From positions 620,001 through 684,000 of the forward strand of contig NZ_CANLNE010000001.1 in NCBI RefSeq assembly GCF_947492555.1: a stretch of 64,000 bases of DNA, in the 5' to 3' direction. Source of the DNA: an uncultured Roseobacter sp. (GTDB taxonomy: Bacteria > Pseudomonadota > Alphaproteobacteria > Rhodobacterales > Rhodobacteraceae). The notes under the pieces were generated by a model, which ran no database searches, was not told where the DNA came from, and saw only the letters and a list, made by a program, of their open reading frames with translations. Positions 45,063-54,089 of this stretch are shown here, piece after piece; position 1 is the stretch's first letter, and each line of letters starts with the position of its first letter. The position numbers and the translations under genes were made by a program.

Positions 45063-45799
45063 CCGCCAGCCTGCCCATGTATGATGTGGCCAGCACGCGG
45101 GCGGCCAATGACAGGCTCTGGACCGACATCCGCGCCCGCTATGGCGCCGGCCCGTTGACGCTCGACCGCACCACCGACCCGCATAAGACATGGGAAGACC
45201 CTGATCTTGTGTTGTCACAGACCTGCGGCCTGCCCTATCGCAGCGAGCTGCACGGGCGCGTCCAGCTGGTCGGCACGCCGGATTATGGCGTGCGTGGCTG
45301 CCCGCCGGGGTACTACAACTCCGTCATTGTGGTGCGCAAAGAGGATCCGCGCAGTGATCTCGCCGAATTTGAAGGCGCGCGACTGGCGCGCAATGACGTG
45401 CGGTCGCAATCCGGCTGGGCTGCAGTTGAGGGGCATCTGGCGGAAAACGATCTTGGGTTCAGTTTCAGCGGCAATGCGCTCGATACCGGCGGCCATGCGC
45501 GCTCCGCCGAGGCCGTGGCCGAGGGTCAGGCCGATCTTGCTTCACTCGATGCCGTCAGCTGGGCATTGATCAAACGCGAAACCTCCCGTGCTGCGCAGCT
45601 GCGCGTGCTGCTCTGCACACGGCCAACCCCGGGGTTGCCGTTCATCACGGCGCGCGGGCGCGATCCGCGTCTGCTGTTCACCGCTGTGCACTCAGCCATC
45701 TCGGCGCTCAGCGCCCATGATCGCGCCCGGCTTTTGCTGAAGGGTATTGTTGCCATTCCGGCAACAGACTATCTGGCCGAACCGCTGCCCCCGGCGTGA
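45059..45799 (+). CDS. PhnD-like periplasmic-binding-protein-fold protein without signal peptide
   Basis: 246 residues with the fold of phosphate/phosphonate binding proteins (VLSQTCGLPYRSELHG; LVGTPDYGVRGCPPGYYNS; RLARNDVRSQSGWAA). The N-terminus MTASLPMYDVASTRAANDRL has no export signal, so it is probably cytoplasmic. It is translationally coupled to a TerB-like gene and precedes the ABC transporter genes by 126 bases. Ligand unknown. Confidence 0.72.
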   Translation: MTASLPMYDVASTRAANDRLWTDIRARYGAGPLTLDRTTDPHKTWEDPDLVLSQTCGLPYRSELHGRVQLVGTPDYGVRGCPPGYYNSVIVVRKEDPRSDLAEFEGARLARNDVRSQSGWAAVEGHLAENDLGFSFSGNALDTGGHARSAEAVAEGQADLASLDAVSWALIKRETSRAAQLRVLLCTRPTPGLPFITARGRDPRLLFTAVHSAISALSAHDRARLLLKGIVAIPATDYLAEPLPPA

Positions 45800-45925
45800 A
45801 AGCAGGGTATCCAGCCAAAAAATGTGCATTCTGACCTGGCGGAAATCATTGTTTACCGCTTTCCGCGTTGCAAAAGTCGAGATTTTAACCCCTTATACCG
45901 CCTTGAATCATCACGAGGCTTCACG

Positions 45926-46702
45926 TTGACTGCTGCGCAACCGGTTATCGAAATCACCAATCTGCACAAGGCTTATGGTGCACTGGAAGTGCTCAAGGGT
46001 GTCAGCATCACGGCGCACAAGGGGCACGTGATTTCCCTGATCGGATCGTCCGGTTCCGGCAAGTCCACATTGCTGCGCTGTTGTAACCTTCTGGAAGACA
46101 GTCAGGAGGGTGAGATCAGGTTCAAAGGGGAACCGGTCACCTGGAAAGGTACCGGCCACAATCGGCGTCCGGCAGATGCGGCGCAGGTGCTGCGGATACG
46201 CACAAACCTGTCTATGGTGTTCCAGCAGTTCAATCTCTGGGCGCATATGTCGATCCTTCAGAACGTGATGGAAGCACCGCTAACCGTCCTGCGCCGGGAC
46301 CGGGGCGAGGTGGAAGAGGCCGCGCGTGGTTATCTTGCCAAGGTTGGCATTGGCGATAAATGCGACGTCTACCCGGCACAGCTCTCAGGCGGGCAACAGC
46401 AGCGCGCCGCCATCGCGCGCGGTCTGTGCATGGAACCCGAGGCCCTGCTCTTTGACGAGCCGACCTCGGCGCTTGATCCGGAGCTGGAGCAGGAGGTGGT
46501 CAGGGTAATCAAGGATCTGGCCGCCGAAGGGCGCACCATGATCATCGTGACCCATGATATGAAACTGGCCGCTGATGTATCAGACCACGTGGTCTTCCTG
46601 CATCAGGGGCTGATCGAAGAACAGGGGCCGCCAGAGACGCTCTTTGGCGCACCCAAATCCGAACGATTGCGGGGGTTCCTTTCGGCAACCCACGCAGCGT
46701 AA
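45926..46702 (+). CDS. Amino-acid/amine-type ABC transporter ATP-binding protein
   Basis: 258 residues from TTG 45926 with GAGG nine bases upstream. Walker A GSSGSGKST, Q-loop VFQQFNLW, signature LSGGQQQR and Walker B LLFDEPTSALDPE are intact. Belongs to the polar amino acid (HisP/GlnQ) group. First gene of a transporter-plus-ligase operon. Confidence 0.93.
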   Translation: MTAAQPVIEITNLHKAYGALEVLKGVSITAHKGHVISLIGSSGSGKSTLLRCCNLLEDSQEGEIRFKGEPVTWKGTGHNRRPADAAQVLRIRTNLSMVFQQFNLWAHMSILQNVMEAPLTVLRRDRGEVEEAARGYLAKVGIGDKCDVYPAQLSGGQQQRAAIARGLCMEPEALLFDEPTSALDPELEQEVVRVIKDLAAEGRTMIIVTHDMKLAADVSDHVVFLHQGLIEEQGPPETLFGAPKSERLRGFLSATHAA

Positions 46703-46729
46703 CCCAAATAAAAACAAGGGAGTAACAAG

Positions 46730-47455
46730 ATGAAAAACCTTATCCTCACGACTGCCGTGCTGGCCCTTTCGGCTGGCATGGTGATGGCCGATGGCCACGG
46801 CAAAACCATCCGCCTGGGCACAGAAGGTGCCTACCCTCCGTACAACTTTCTCAATGACGCCGGCGAGGTTGCAGGCTTCGAGCGTGACCTTGGCGATGAG
46901 CTGTGCAAACGGGCGGAACTGACCTGCGAATGGGTCACCAACGAATGGGACAGCATCATCCCCAACCTCGTCTCCGGCAACTACGATGTCATCATCGCGG
47001 GCATGTCGATCACCGATGAGCGGGATGAAGTGATTGATTTCACACAGAATTACACGCTGCCCGATCCGTCAGCCTATATCGCGACATCCGAAGATGCTGA
47101 TCTGAAAGGTGGTGTTTTGGCCGCGCAGACCAATACAATTCAGGCTGCTTTCATCGCGGAAAGCGGTGCGACACTGGTTGAGTTCGCAACGCCTGAAGAA
47201 ACCATCGCCGCTGTCAAGAATGGCGAAGCTGACGCCGTTCTGGCGGACAAGGCCTTCCTCACACCCATTGCAGAGTCAGATGCAGATCTGATCATGTTAG
47301 AGCAGGAAGAGCTGCTGGGTGGCGGTATCGGCCTGGGCCTGCGGGAAAGTGACGGCGAGTTGAAAGAGAAATTCAACGCCGCCATCGCGACGATGAAAGA
47401 AGACGGATCCCTGAACGAATTGCTCACCAAGTGGGAAATTTCCGGGCAGTTCTGA
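46730..47455 (+). CDS. ABC transporter periplasmic binding protein, family 3
   Basis: 241 residues with a signal peptide (MKNLILTTAVLALSAGMVMA) and the family-3 opening IRLGTEGAYPPYNFLN; later GFERDLGDELCKR, MSITDERDEVIDFTQNY and GLGLRESDGELKEKFNAAI. A strong site AAGGGAG precedes ATG 46730. The D/E-rich pocket suits a cationic amino acid or polyamine-like ligand, which is inference. An intrinsic terminator-like hairpin follows it. Confidence 0.92.
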   Translation: MKNLILTTAVLALSAGMVMADGHGKTIRLGTEGAYPPYNFLNDAGEVAGFERDLGDELCKRAELTCEWVTNEWDSIIPNLVSGNYDVIIAGMSITDERDEVIDFTQNYTLPDPSAYIATSEDADLKGGVLAAQTNTIQAAFIAESGATLVEFATPEETIAAVKNGEADAVLADKAFLTPIAESDADLIMLEQEELLGGGIGLGLRESDGELKEKFNAAIATMKEDGSLNELLTKWEISGQF

Positions 47456-47463
47456 TCTGATGC

Positions 47464-47496
47464 CAGGGGGCGGCAAGGTGCTGCCCCCTGATTTTT
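47464..47496 (+). terminator. Intrinsic terminator/attenuator between binding-protein and permease genes
   Basis: CAGGGGGCGGC (47464-47474) pairs with GCTGCCCCCTG (47480-47490) around AAGGT, followed by ATTTTT. This 11-bp stem would end most transcripts after the binding-protein gene and allow limited read-through into the permeases, the usual way binding protein is over-expressed relative to the membrane subunits. Confidence 0.85.
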
Positions 47497-47508
47497 CAAG
47501 AGGTTATT

Positions 47509-48393
47509 ATTTTCAGTTTTTGTACAGATCCCAGCACCTTGCCGGACTGGCAATGGATGGCGTGCTACCTGACCACGGGCAAGCACATGTCGATCTATAC
47601 TTCTGTCCTGACGGTGCTGTTGCTCCTGGGCATTACGGCCCCCATCGCGCTGGCCTTCGGGTTCGGCGGCGCCACCGCGGCCCGTTCGCAGATCGCCCCG
47701 CTCAGGTGGTTCGGCAAAACCTATATCGCCATTGTCCGCGGCGTGCCCGACATCGCGTTTTTTCTATTTTTCGTGATCGCGCTTGACCAGGCGGTTGAAT
47801 ACCTGCGCCACAAGGTCCTCTGCCCCGACTGGGAGGCACCCATTCGCCAGGGCAACGATTTCGTGGTTTGCCAGGCGGCCAAGATGCCCCTGGGCAATGC
47901 GCCACAGTGGGTGCACGAAAGCTATGGGTTCGGCCTCGCGGTCGTGACATTTGCCATCGTGTTTGGCGCCTTTGCGGCCAACGTCCTGTTTGGTGCGATG
48001 CGCGCCGTGCCAAAGGCACAGCTGGAGACGGCGGAAGCCTACGGCATGAGCCAGCACCAGACCTTCTGGCGTATCCTTGTGCCACAGATGTGGGTTTACG
48101 CCCTGCCGGGGCTCAGCAATCTCTGGATGGTTTTGATCAAAGCGACACCGCTTCTGTTCCTGCTGGGTGTCGAAGACATCGTCTATTGGGCGCGTGAACT
48201 GGGGGGCACCAAAACGCCCCGCTTTACCGACTATCCGCATGGCGACTGGCGCATGTGGTACTTCCTTGCCTTGCTGGTTTTCTACCTGCTCTTCACCCGT
48301 GTTTCGGAAATCGTTCTGGGGCGGATCATGTCGCGGCTGACCAGCGGGCAGGCCACATCTGGTGGCGAAGCCCAACGCAAGGCTGCCGCCTGA
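47509..48393 (+). CDS. ABC transporter permease, amino-acid type (first)
   Basis: About 294 residues if translation starts at ATT 47509; TTG 47539 is the first conventional start. The in-frame stretch FSFCTDPSTLPDWQW before the TTG looks like real protein, and AAGAGG lies five bases ahead of 47509. About five membrane helices follow, and the EAA loop reads EAYGMSQHQTFWRILVPQMW. A long periplasmic insert (residues near 95-130) contains Cys residues. Its stop overlaps the next permease start by one base. Confidence 0.88.
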   Translation: MFSFCTDPSTLPDWQWMACYLTTGKHMSIYTSVLTVLLLLGITAPIALAFGFGGATAARSQIAPLRWFGKTYIAIVRGVPDIAFFLFFVIALDQAVEYLRHKVLCPDWEAPIRQGNDFVVCQAAKMPLGNAPQWVHESYGFGLAVVTFAIVFGAFAANVLFGAMRAVPKAQLETAEAYGMSQHQTFWRILVPQMWVYALPGLSNLWMVLIKATPLLFLLGVEDIVYWARELGGTKTPRFTDYPHGDWRMWYFLALLVFYLLFTRVSEIVLGRIMSRLTSGQATSGGEAQRKAAA

Positions 48394-49199
48394 TGTCCTG
48401 TCTGCAGACCATTGAGGACTATGGCCTGCGCGCTGTCGGCATCGGTGAACGACTGCTCCCGCGCGAGGATTTCACGCTCTGTCACCAGTTCACCCTGATC
48501 GGCTCCGGCATGATCTGGAATGTCTATTTCGGTCTAGTGGCCCTGACGCTGGGCTTCTTTCTCGCCACGGCGCTGGCCATGGGCAAAGCGTCCTCGCGCG
48601 CGCTTTTTCGCAAACCTTGCGAGTGGTTCATTTTCCTGTTCCGGGGCTCGCCCCTCTTCATCCAGTTCTTCTTCGCTTACTTCCTGTTTTTGAACCTGAA
48701 ATCGGTCCACCCGTTTTTTGAACCCTTCACCGCCGCATGGCTTGGCGCGCTGGTTGTCTTGTTCTTCAATACCGCCGCCTATTCCGCCGAGATCTTCTAT
48801 GGTGCGCTGCTGTCGATCCCAAAAGGTGACATCGAAGCTGCGGATGCCTATGGCCTGTCCGGCTGGTCCCGCTTCAAACGTGTGATCTGGCCGACGATGC
48901 TGCGTCTGGCGTGGCCGGGCTATACGAATGAGGCGATCTTTCTGTTTCAATCCACCGCCCTTGTGTTCTTCTCGGGCTTTCCGGCATGGCAACAACGGGG
49001 GGACGCGCTTTATTACGCAAGCTACTTCGCCGACAAGACGTTCAACCCCTTTGTGCCCTATCCCATTCTGGCCTTCTATTTCATCCTGCTGACCCTCGTG
49101 GTGATCAGTGTTTTCGGGCTTGTGAACAAGCGGCTGAACCGGCATTTGCCGCAAAACACACGGCAGAAAATCAGGTTGCGCCCGAACCTGATCCGGTAG
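48393..49199 (+). CDS. ABC transporter permease, amino-acid type (second)
   Basis: 268 residues from ATG 48393 (MSCLQTIEDYGLRAVGIGER). Five membrane helices and the EAA loop DAYGLSGWSRFKRVIWPTM place it with HisM/GlnP permeases. It pairs with the preceding permease as the transmembrane heterodimer. Confidence 0.92.
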   Translation: MSCLQTIEDYGLRAVGIGERLLPREDFTLCHQFTLIGSGMIWNVYFGLVALTLGFFLATALAMGKASSRALFRKPCEWFIFLFRGSPLFIQFFFAYFLFLNLKSVHPFFEPFTAAWLGALVVLFFNTAAYSAEIFYGALLSIPKGDIEAADAYGLSGWSRFKRVIWPTMLRLAWPGYTNEAIFLFQSTALVFFSGFPAWQQRGDALYYASYFADKTFNPFVPYPILAFYFILLTLVVISVFGLVNKRLNRHLPQNTRQKIRLRPNLIR

Positions 49200-49286
49200 T
49201 ATCCATAATTTGATCAAATTATCTGTGGCGCTGGCCATGGGGTCGGCTTTGCCGCCGCGCTCACCAGCCCACTGCATCGGTGACCT

Positions 49287-50621
49287 ATGAAGAACTGGCT
49301 CCGCAAGAACCCGCAAGTCCGCACCATTCGGGTGGCGGCTGCCGACCTCAATGGTCAGGCCCGTGGCAAACGTATCCCCTCGCGCTATGCGGACAAGGCG
49401 GTGGAGGGCGGCACGCGATTTCCGATGTCCGTGCTCAACCTCGACATTTGGGGCGAAGACATCGACGACAGCCCGCTGGTCTTTGAAAGTGGCGACAAGG
49501 ACGGCGTCCTAAAGCCGACAGAGCGGGGTTTCATGCCGATGCCCTGGCTTGAAGCGCCAACCGCCCTGCTGCCGATCTGGATGTTTCACGAGGACGGCAA
49601 ACCCTACGAGGGGGATCCGCGCCACGCCCTGCGCGCCGTGTTGGACCGCTACACCGCGCGCGGGCTGACGCCCGTCTGTGCCATGGAGTTGGAGTTCTTC
49701 CTGATCGACGATTCAGGCCGCAATCTGCAGGTGCCCCCCTCCCCACGGTCGGGCAAGCGCCGGGTCGCCGGCGAAATCCTGTCCCTGCGCGCCCTGGACC
49801 AGTTCGACACCTTTTTCACTGATCTCTATGACGCCTGTGAAGAGATGGATATCCCTGCCGATACAGCCATTTCAGAGGCTGGTCTGGGCCAGTTCGAGAT
49901 CAACTTGATGCACTGCGATGACGCGCTGCGGGCGGCTGATGACGCCTGGCTCTTCAAGATGCTGGTCAAGGGGCTGGCGCGACGTCACGGATTTGCGGCC
50001 AGCTTCATGGCCAAACCTTACGAGGATTATTCCGGCTCTGGCCTGCATGTGCATTTCTCGGTGCTGGACGCCGACGGGCATAACATCTTTGACAATGGCG
50101 GTACCGACGGTACGGACGTTCTGCGCCATGCCGTGGCGGGCTGTCTGGATGCGATGCAAAGCTCTGCACTGGTCTTTGCGCCCCATGCCAACAGCTTTGA
50201 CCGGATGGTGCCCGGCAATCACGCGCCGACCGGTGTCAGCTGGGCCTATGAGAACCGCACTTCGGCCATTCGCATCCCCTCGGGTCCCCCCGCCGCGCGC
50301 CGCATCGAACACCGGGTCGCGGGCGGGGATGTGAACCCTTACCTCATGCTCGCTGCCGTTCTGGGCGCCGCGCTCAACGGGATCGAGGACGCACAAGACC
50401 CGCCCGACCCCATCACCGGCAATGCCTATGCTGCCGATCTGCCGCAGATCCCCGCCGACTGGCGCTCCGCGATTGATGCCTTTGAGGCGAGCCCGCAGAT
50501 GAAACGCATCTTTGCGCCGGACCTCATTCGCAACTATGTGCTGACCAAGCGGCAGGAGCTGCACTACATGCAGGAACTCTCGCCCGCTGAGCAAGTTACC
50601 ATTTACCTCGACACGGTATGA
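49287..50621 (+). CDS. Glutamine-synthetase-family ligase (gamma-glutamyl-amine ligase-like), first
   Basis: 444 residues with GS catalytic elements: MELEFFLID, ISEAGLGQFEINLMH, GLHVHFSVLD and NRTSAIRIP. The length and the absence of the classical GS N-terminal beta-grasp pattern fit the PuuA/GlnT group, which joins glutamate to an amine. It follows the ABC permeases and precedes a glutamine amidotransferase-fold enzyme. Confidence 0.85.
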   Translation: MKNWLRKNPQVRTIRVAAADLNGQARGKRIPSRYADKAVEGGTRFPMSVLNLDIWGEDIDDSPLVFESGDKDGVLKPTERGFMPMPWLEAPTALLPIWMFHEDGKPYEGDPRHALRAVLDRYTARGLTPVCAMELEFFLIDDSGRNLQVPPSPRSGKRRVAGEILSLRALDQFDTFFTDLYDACEEMDIPADTAISEAGLGQFEINLMHCDDALRAADDAWLFKMLVKGLARRHGFAASFMAKPYEDYSGSGLHVHFSVLDADGHNIFDNGGTDGTDVLRHAVAGCLDAMQSSALVFAPHANSFDRMVPGNHAPTGVSWAYENRTSAIRIPSGPPAARRIEHRVAGGDVNPYLMLAAVLGAALNGIEDAQDPPDPITGNAYAADLPQIPADWRSAIDAFEASPQMKRIFAPDLIRNYVLTKRQELHYMQELSPAEQVTIYLDTV

Positions 50622-50628
50622 GACGGTT

Positions 50629-51306
50629 ATGAAAATCGGAATCCTGATCACCGGCCACCCGCCCGATACGATGATGCAGGGGGGGCTCTACGATCAGTAT
50701 TTCGCCCGTCTGCTGGACGGGCACGGATTTACCTTTGAGGGCTGGGCGGTCTGTGACGGCACCTTTCCCGACGGCGTGGATGCGGCGGACGGCTGGCTGA
50801 TCACCGGATCGAAACACGGCGCGTATGAGGATCACAACTGGATCCCGCCGCTGGAAGCGTTCATTCGTACCGCACATGCGGCGCGCAAACCGATGACCGG
50901 TGTCTGTTTCGGGCATCAGATCATCGCCCAGGCCATGGGGGGCCGCGTCGAGAAATTCGGAGGCGGATGGGCCGTGGGCGCGACCGACTATGTCCTGAAC
51001 GGCACCACGACAACCATCAATGCCTGGCACCAGGATCAGGTTGTCAAAAAGCCGGACAGCGCAGAAGTCTTTGCCAGCAATGCCTTTTGCCAATACGCGG
51101 GCCTGCTCTATGGTGACCTGATGTGGACAATCCAGCCGCACCCCGAATATGACGCGAGTTTCATCGACGGGCTGATCAGAACCCGGGGCAAGGGCGTTGT
51201 GCCGGATGCGCTGCTGAGCGAGGCCAGTGCCCGGCTGGGCGCGCCAACCGACCGGATGGATGTGGCCGAAATGATGGCCGCATTTTTCAAGAAAGAGAGG
51301 GCCTGA
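50629..51306 (+). CDS. Class-I glutamine amidotransferase-fold enzyme
   Basis: 225 residues with the nucleophile elbow GVCFGHQIIAQAMGG (Cys93) and QPHPEYD supplying His. This is the GuaA/GATase-1 type rather than PuuD, but position suggests that it hydrolyses a gamma-glutamyl bond. It lies seven bases after the first ligase gene and overlaps the second by one base (TGATG). Confidence 0.85.
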   Translation: MKIGILITGHPPDTMMQGGLYDQYFARLLDGHGFTFEGWAVCDGTFPDGVDAADGWLITGSKHGAYEDHNWIPPLEAFIRTAHAARKPMTGVCFGHQIIAQAMGGRVEKFGGGWAVGATDYVLNGTTTTINAWHQDQVVKKPDSAEVFASNAFCQYAGLLYGDLMWTIQPHPEYDASFIDGLIRTRGKGVVPDALLSEASARLGAPTDRMDVAEMMAAFFKKERA

Positions 51307-52664
51307 TGGCCGACTGGACGCAAGAACTGCCTGCCGCCGCGCAGATCTATCTGGAAGGGCGCAGGCTGGACGAGGTGGAATGCATCATCTCTGACCTGCC
51401 CGGAATTGCCCGGGGCAAGGCGGTGCCCGCCTCGAAATTCGCCCGGCAGGATTACTTTCATTTGCCCGACAGCATCTTTTACCAGACGATCACCGGCGAC
51501 TGGGGCGAAGCGGCAGGCGAGGACGGGTTCATCGAAAAAGACATGATCCTCAAACCCGATATGACCACGGCCACCGCCGCCCCCTGGACCGGCGACTGGA
51601 CCCTGCAGGTGATCCATGACGCTTATGACCGGGAGGACGTGCCGGTGCCATTTAGCCCGCGCAACGTGCTCAAACGGGTCTGCCAGCTGTACCGCGACAA
51701 GGGATGGGAACCGATTGTGGCGCCCGAAATGGAATTCTTTCTGGTCGCGCGCAACATTGATCCGGCCCATGACATCAAACCGATGATGGGCCGTTCCGGT
51801 CGCCCTGCCGCCGCGCGGCAAGCCTATTCGATGACCGCCGTGGACGAATTCGGCCCGGTGATCGATGACATCTATGATTTCGCCGAGGCGCAGGGGTTCG
51901 AGATTGACGGCATCACACAGGAAGGCGGGGCGGGTCAGCTGGAAATCAACCTGCGCCACGGCGATCCGGTCAAGCTCGCCGACGAGGTCTTTTACTTCAA
52001 ACGCCTGATCCGCGAAGCCGCGCTGCGCCACGATTGCTTTGCCACCTTCATGGCCAAGCCGATTGCGGATGAGCCGGGCAGTGCCATGCATATTCACCAC
52101 TCGGTGCTGGACAGCGAAACCGGGGCCAATGTCTTTTCCGACAAGGACGCGGGCGAGACCGATGCCTTCATGCATTTCATCGCCGGGCTGCAGAACCACA
52201 TGCCCGCAGCACTGGCGGTGATTGCGCCCTATGTGAACAGCTACCGCCGCTATGTGAAAGACCACGCCGCCCCGATCAACCTCGACTGGGGGCGCGACAA
52301 CCGCACCACCGGCATTCGCATTCCGCTCTCCGACCCCGATGCACGGCGGGTCGAGAACCGGTTGGCCGGGATGGACTGCAACCCCTACCTCGGGATCGCG
52401 GCAAGCCTGGCCTGCGGCTACCTCGGGATGACCCAGGGCAAGATGCCTGCCGCGGAATTCAAAGGGGACGCCTATGACGGCGACGGGGATATTCCGCGCG
52501 TCCTGGGGTCTGCCCTGGATTTATTCGAGCAGGCGACAGAGTTACACGAGGTGCTTGGATCGGAGTTTGCACGCGTCTACTCCATCGTGAAACGGGCCGA
52601 GTATGACGAGTTCCTGCAGGTCATCTCCCCCTGGGAGCGTGAACACCTGTTGATGAACGTCTGA
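51306..52664 (+). CDS. Glutamine-synthetase-family ligase, second
   Basis: 452 residues with EMEFFLVA, QEGGAGQLEINLRHGD, AMHIHHSVLD and NRTTGIRIPLSD. A paralogue of the first ligase, more like the gamma-glutamylputrescine synthetase branch in its N-terminus (VECIISDLPGIARGKAVPAS). Translation is probably coupled to the amidotransferase by the one-base overlap. Confidence 0.86.
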   Translation: MADWTQELPAAAQIYLEGRRLDEVECIISDLPGIARGKAVPASKFARQDYFHLPDSIFYQTITGDWGEAAGEDGFIEKDMILKPDMTTATAAPWTGDWTLQVIHDAYDREDVPVPFSPRNVLKRVCQLYRDKGWEPIVAPEMEFFLVARNIDPAHDIKPMMGRSGRPAAARQAYSMTAVDEFGPVIDDIYDFAEAQGFEIDGITQEGGAGQLEINLRHGDPVKLADEVFYFKRLIREAALRHDCFATFMAKPIADEPGSAMHIHHSVLDSETGANVFSDKDAGETDAFMHFIAGLQNHMPAALAVIAPYVNSYRRYVKDHAAPINLDWGRDNRTTGIRIPLSDPDARRVENRLAGMDCNPYLGIAASLACGYLGMTQGKMPAAEFKGDAYDGDGDIPRVLGSALDLFEQATELHEVLGSEFARVYSIVKRAEYDEFLQVISPWEREHLLMNV

Positions 52665-52696
52665 TCGCAGGCGCATTTCACGGAGAGGGTGGCCCC

Positions 52697-54001
52697 TTGA
52701 ACCTGCTTTACGCAAACGACACACTCGGGACCTACCCTGCCAGCTGGTACGCGGCCAGCACCCCGGCGCCCGCGCCCTTTGACAGTCTCAAGGGCGAGGT
52801 CAAGGCAGATGTCTGCGTGGTCGGCGCAGGTTACACCGGGCTGTCGGCGGCTTTGCATCTGGCGCAGGCGGGACGGCGGGTTGTGGTGCTGGAGGCCCAT
52901 CGTGTGGGGTTTGGGGCCTCCGGGCGCAACGGCGGGCAATTGGGCAGCGGACAGCGCGTCGATCAGCACGGACTGGAAAGCATGGTGGGCGAGACCCAGG
53001 CCCGCGCGCTGTGGGACCTGGGTGAAGAGGCCAAGGCGCTGGTCAAATCGCTGATCGCGGACCACAAAATTGACTGTCACCTGAAACCCGGTGTGGCGTG
53101 GACAGGCTCGACAAAATCAGACGTCGCGTATTTGCACGACTACGCCGCACTTCTGAATGACAAATACGGATATGAGGCAGTCGAAGCGCTGGATGCAGAA
53201 GCCTGCCACGCAATCTGCCCCTCGCCGGACTACAAGGGCGGCCTGTTGGATATGGGGGCCGCACATCTGCATCCGCTGGCTTTTGCATTCGGCCTGGCAC
53301 ATGCGGCGACGGCTGCGGGCGTGACAATTTACGAGCGGTCCTGTGCGCACGGGCTGGAGCACGGGGCGCCGGCAACCCTCCGCACGGATGCCGGGCGGGT
53401 TGTGGCAAATCACGTGATCCTGGCCTGCAACGGGTATCTGTCGTCGCTGGCCCCCTCCGTCTCTGCCCGCGTCATGCCGATCAACAACTTCATCGTGGCC
53501 ACCGAACCGCTGGAGGATCAGGCTCATCGGGTTCTGGCCCGGGACGTGGCCGTCGCCGACAGCCGCTTCGTGGTCAACTACTTCCGGCTCAGCCATGACG
53601 GCCGCCTGCTGTTCGGCGGCGGTGAAAGCTACGGGTACAAATTCCCGCGCGACATCGCCGCAACGGTGCGCAAACCGATGGAAACGGTCTTTCCGCACCT
53701 CAAGGGCGTCAAGGTAGACTACGCCTGGGGCGGCACGCTGGGGATCACGATGAAACGCTTTCCCTATCTGGCGCGGGTTGCGCCCAACATTTTGTCGGCC
53801 TCCGGATATTCCGGCCATGGCGTCGGGACCGCAACGCACGCAGGCAAGCTGATGGCGCAGGCCATCGAGGGAGAGACGGACGGGTTTGACACGATGCGCA
53901 GCATCCCAACGCCTGCGTTCCCGGGCGGCGGTGCCTTGCGCACACCGCTGCTGGTGCTGGCCATGAGCTGGTACGCCCTGCGCGACAGGCTTGGTTTCTG
54001 A
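52697..54001 (+). CDS. DAO-family FAD-dependent oxidoreductase (gamma-glutamylamine oxidase-like)
   Basis: 434 residues from TTG 52697, with GGAGAGG upstream. FAD loop GAGYTGLSAALHLA (43-56) and SGRNGGQLGSG (the PuuB/glycine-oxidase signature) are present; the C-terminus has SGYSGHGVGTATHAGKL, the FAD-binding GYSGHG region. Likely oxidises a gamma-glutamylated amine to the aldehyde. Last gene of the transporter-ligase operon. Confidence 0.86.
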   Translation: MNLLYANDTLGTYPASWYAASTPAPAPFDSLKGEVKADVCVVGAGYTGLSAALHLAQAGRRVVVLEAHRVGFGASGRNGGQLGSGQRVDQHGLESMVGETQARALWDLGEEAKALVKSLIADHKIDCHLKPGVAWTGSTKSDVAYLHDYAALLNDKYGYEAVEALDAEACHAICPSPDYKGGLLDMGAAHLHPLAFAFGLAHAATAAGVTIYERSCAHGLEHGAPATLRTDAGRVVANHVILACNGYLSSLAPSVSARVMPINNFIVATEPLEDQAHRVLARDVAVADSRFVVNYFRLSHDGRLLFGGGESYGYKFPRDIAATVRKPMETVFPHLKGVKVDYAWGGTLGITMKRFPYLARVAPNILSASGYSGHGVGTATHAGKLMAQAIEGETDGFDTMRSIPTPAFPGGGALRTPLLVLAMSWYALRDRLGF

Positions 54002-54089
54002 CGCGGGGCGCGACGTTACAAACTATTAACTTGGCGTGATGCATCGGTTGTTTTAGAATTTCCAAAAGTCACATTAAGGAAATCCGAAT

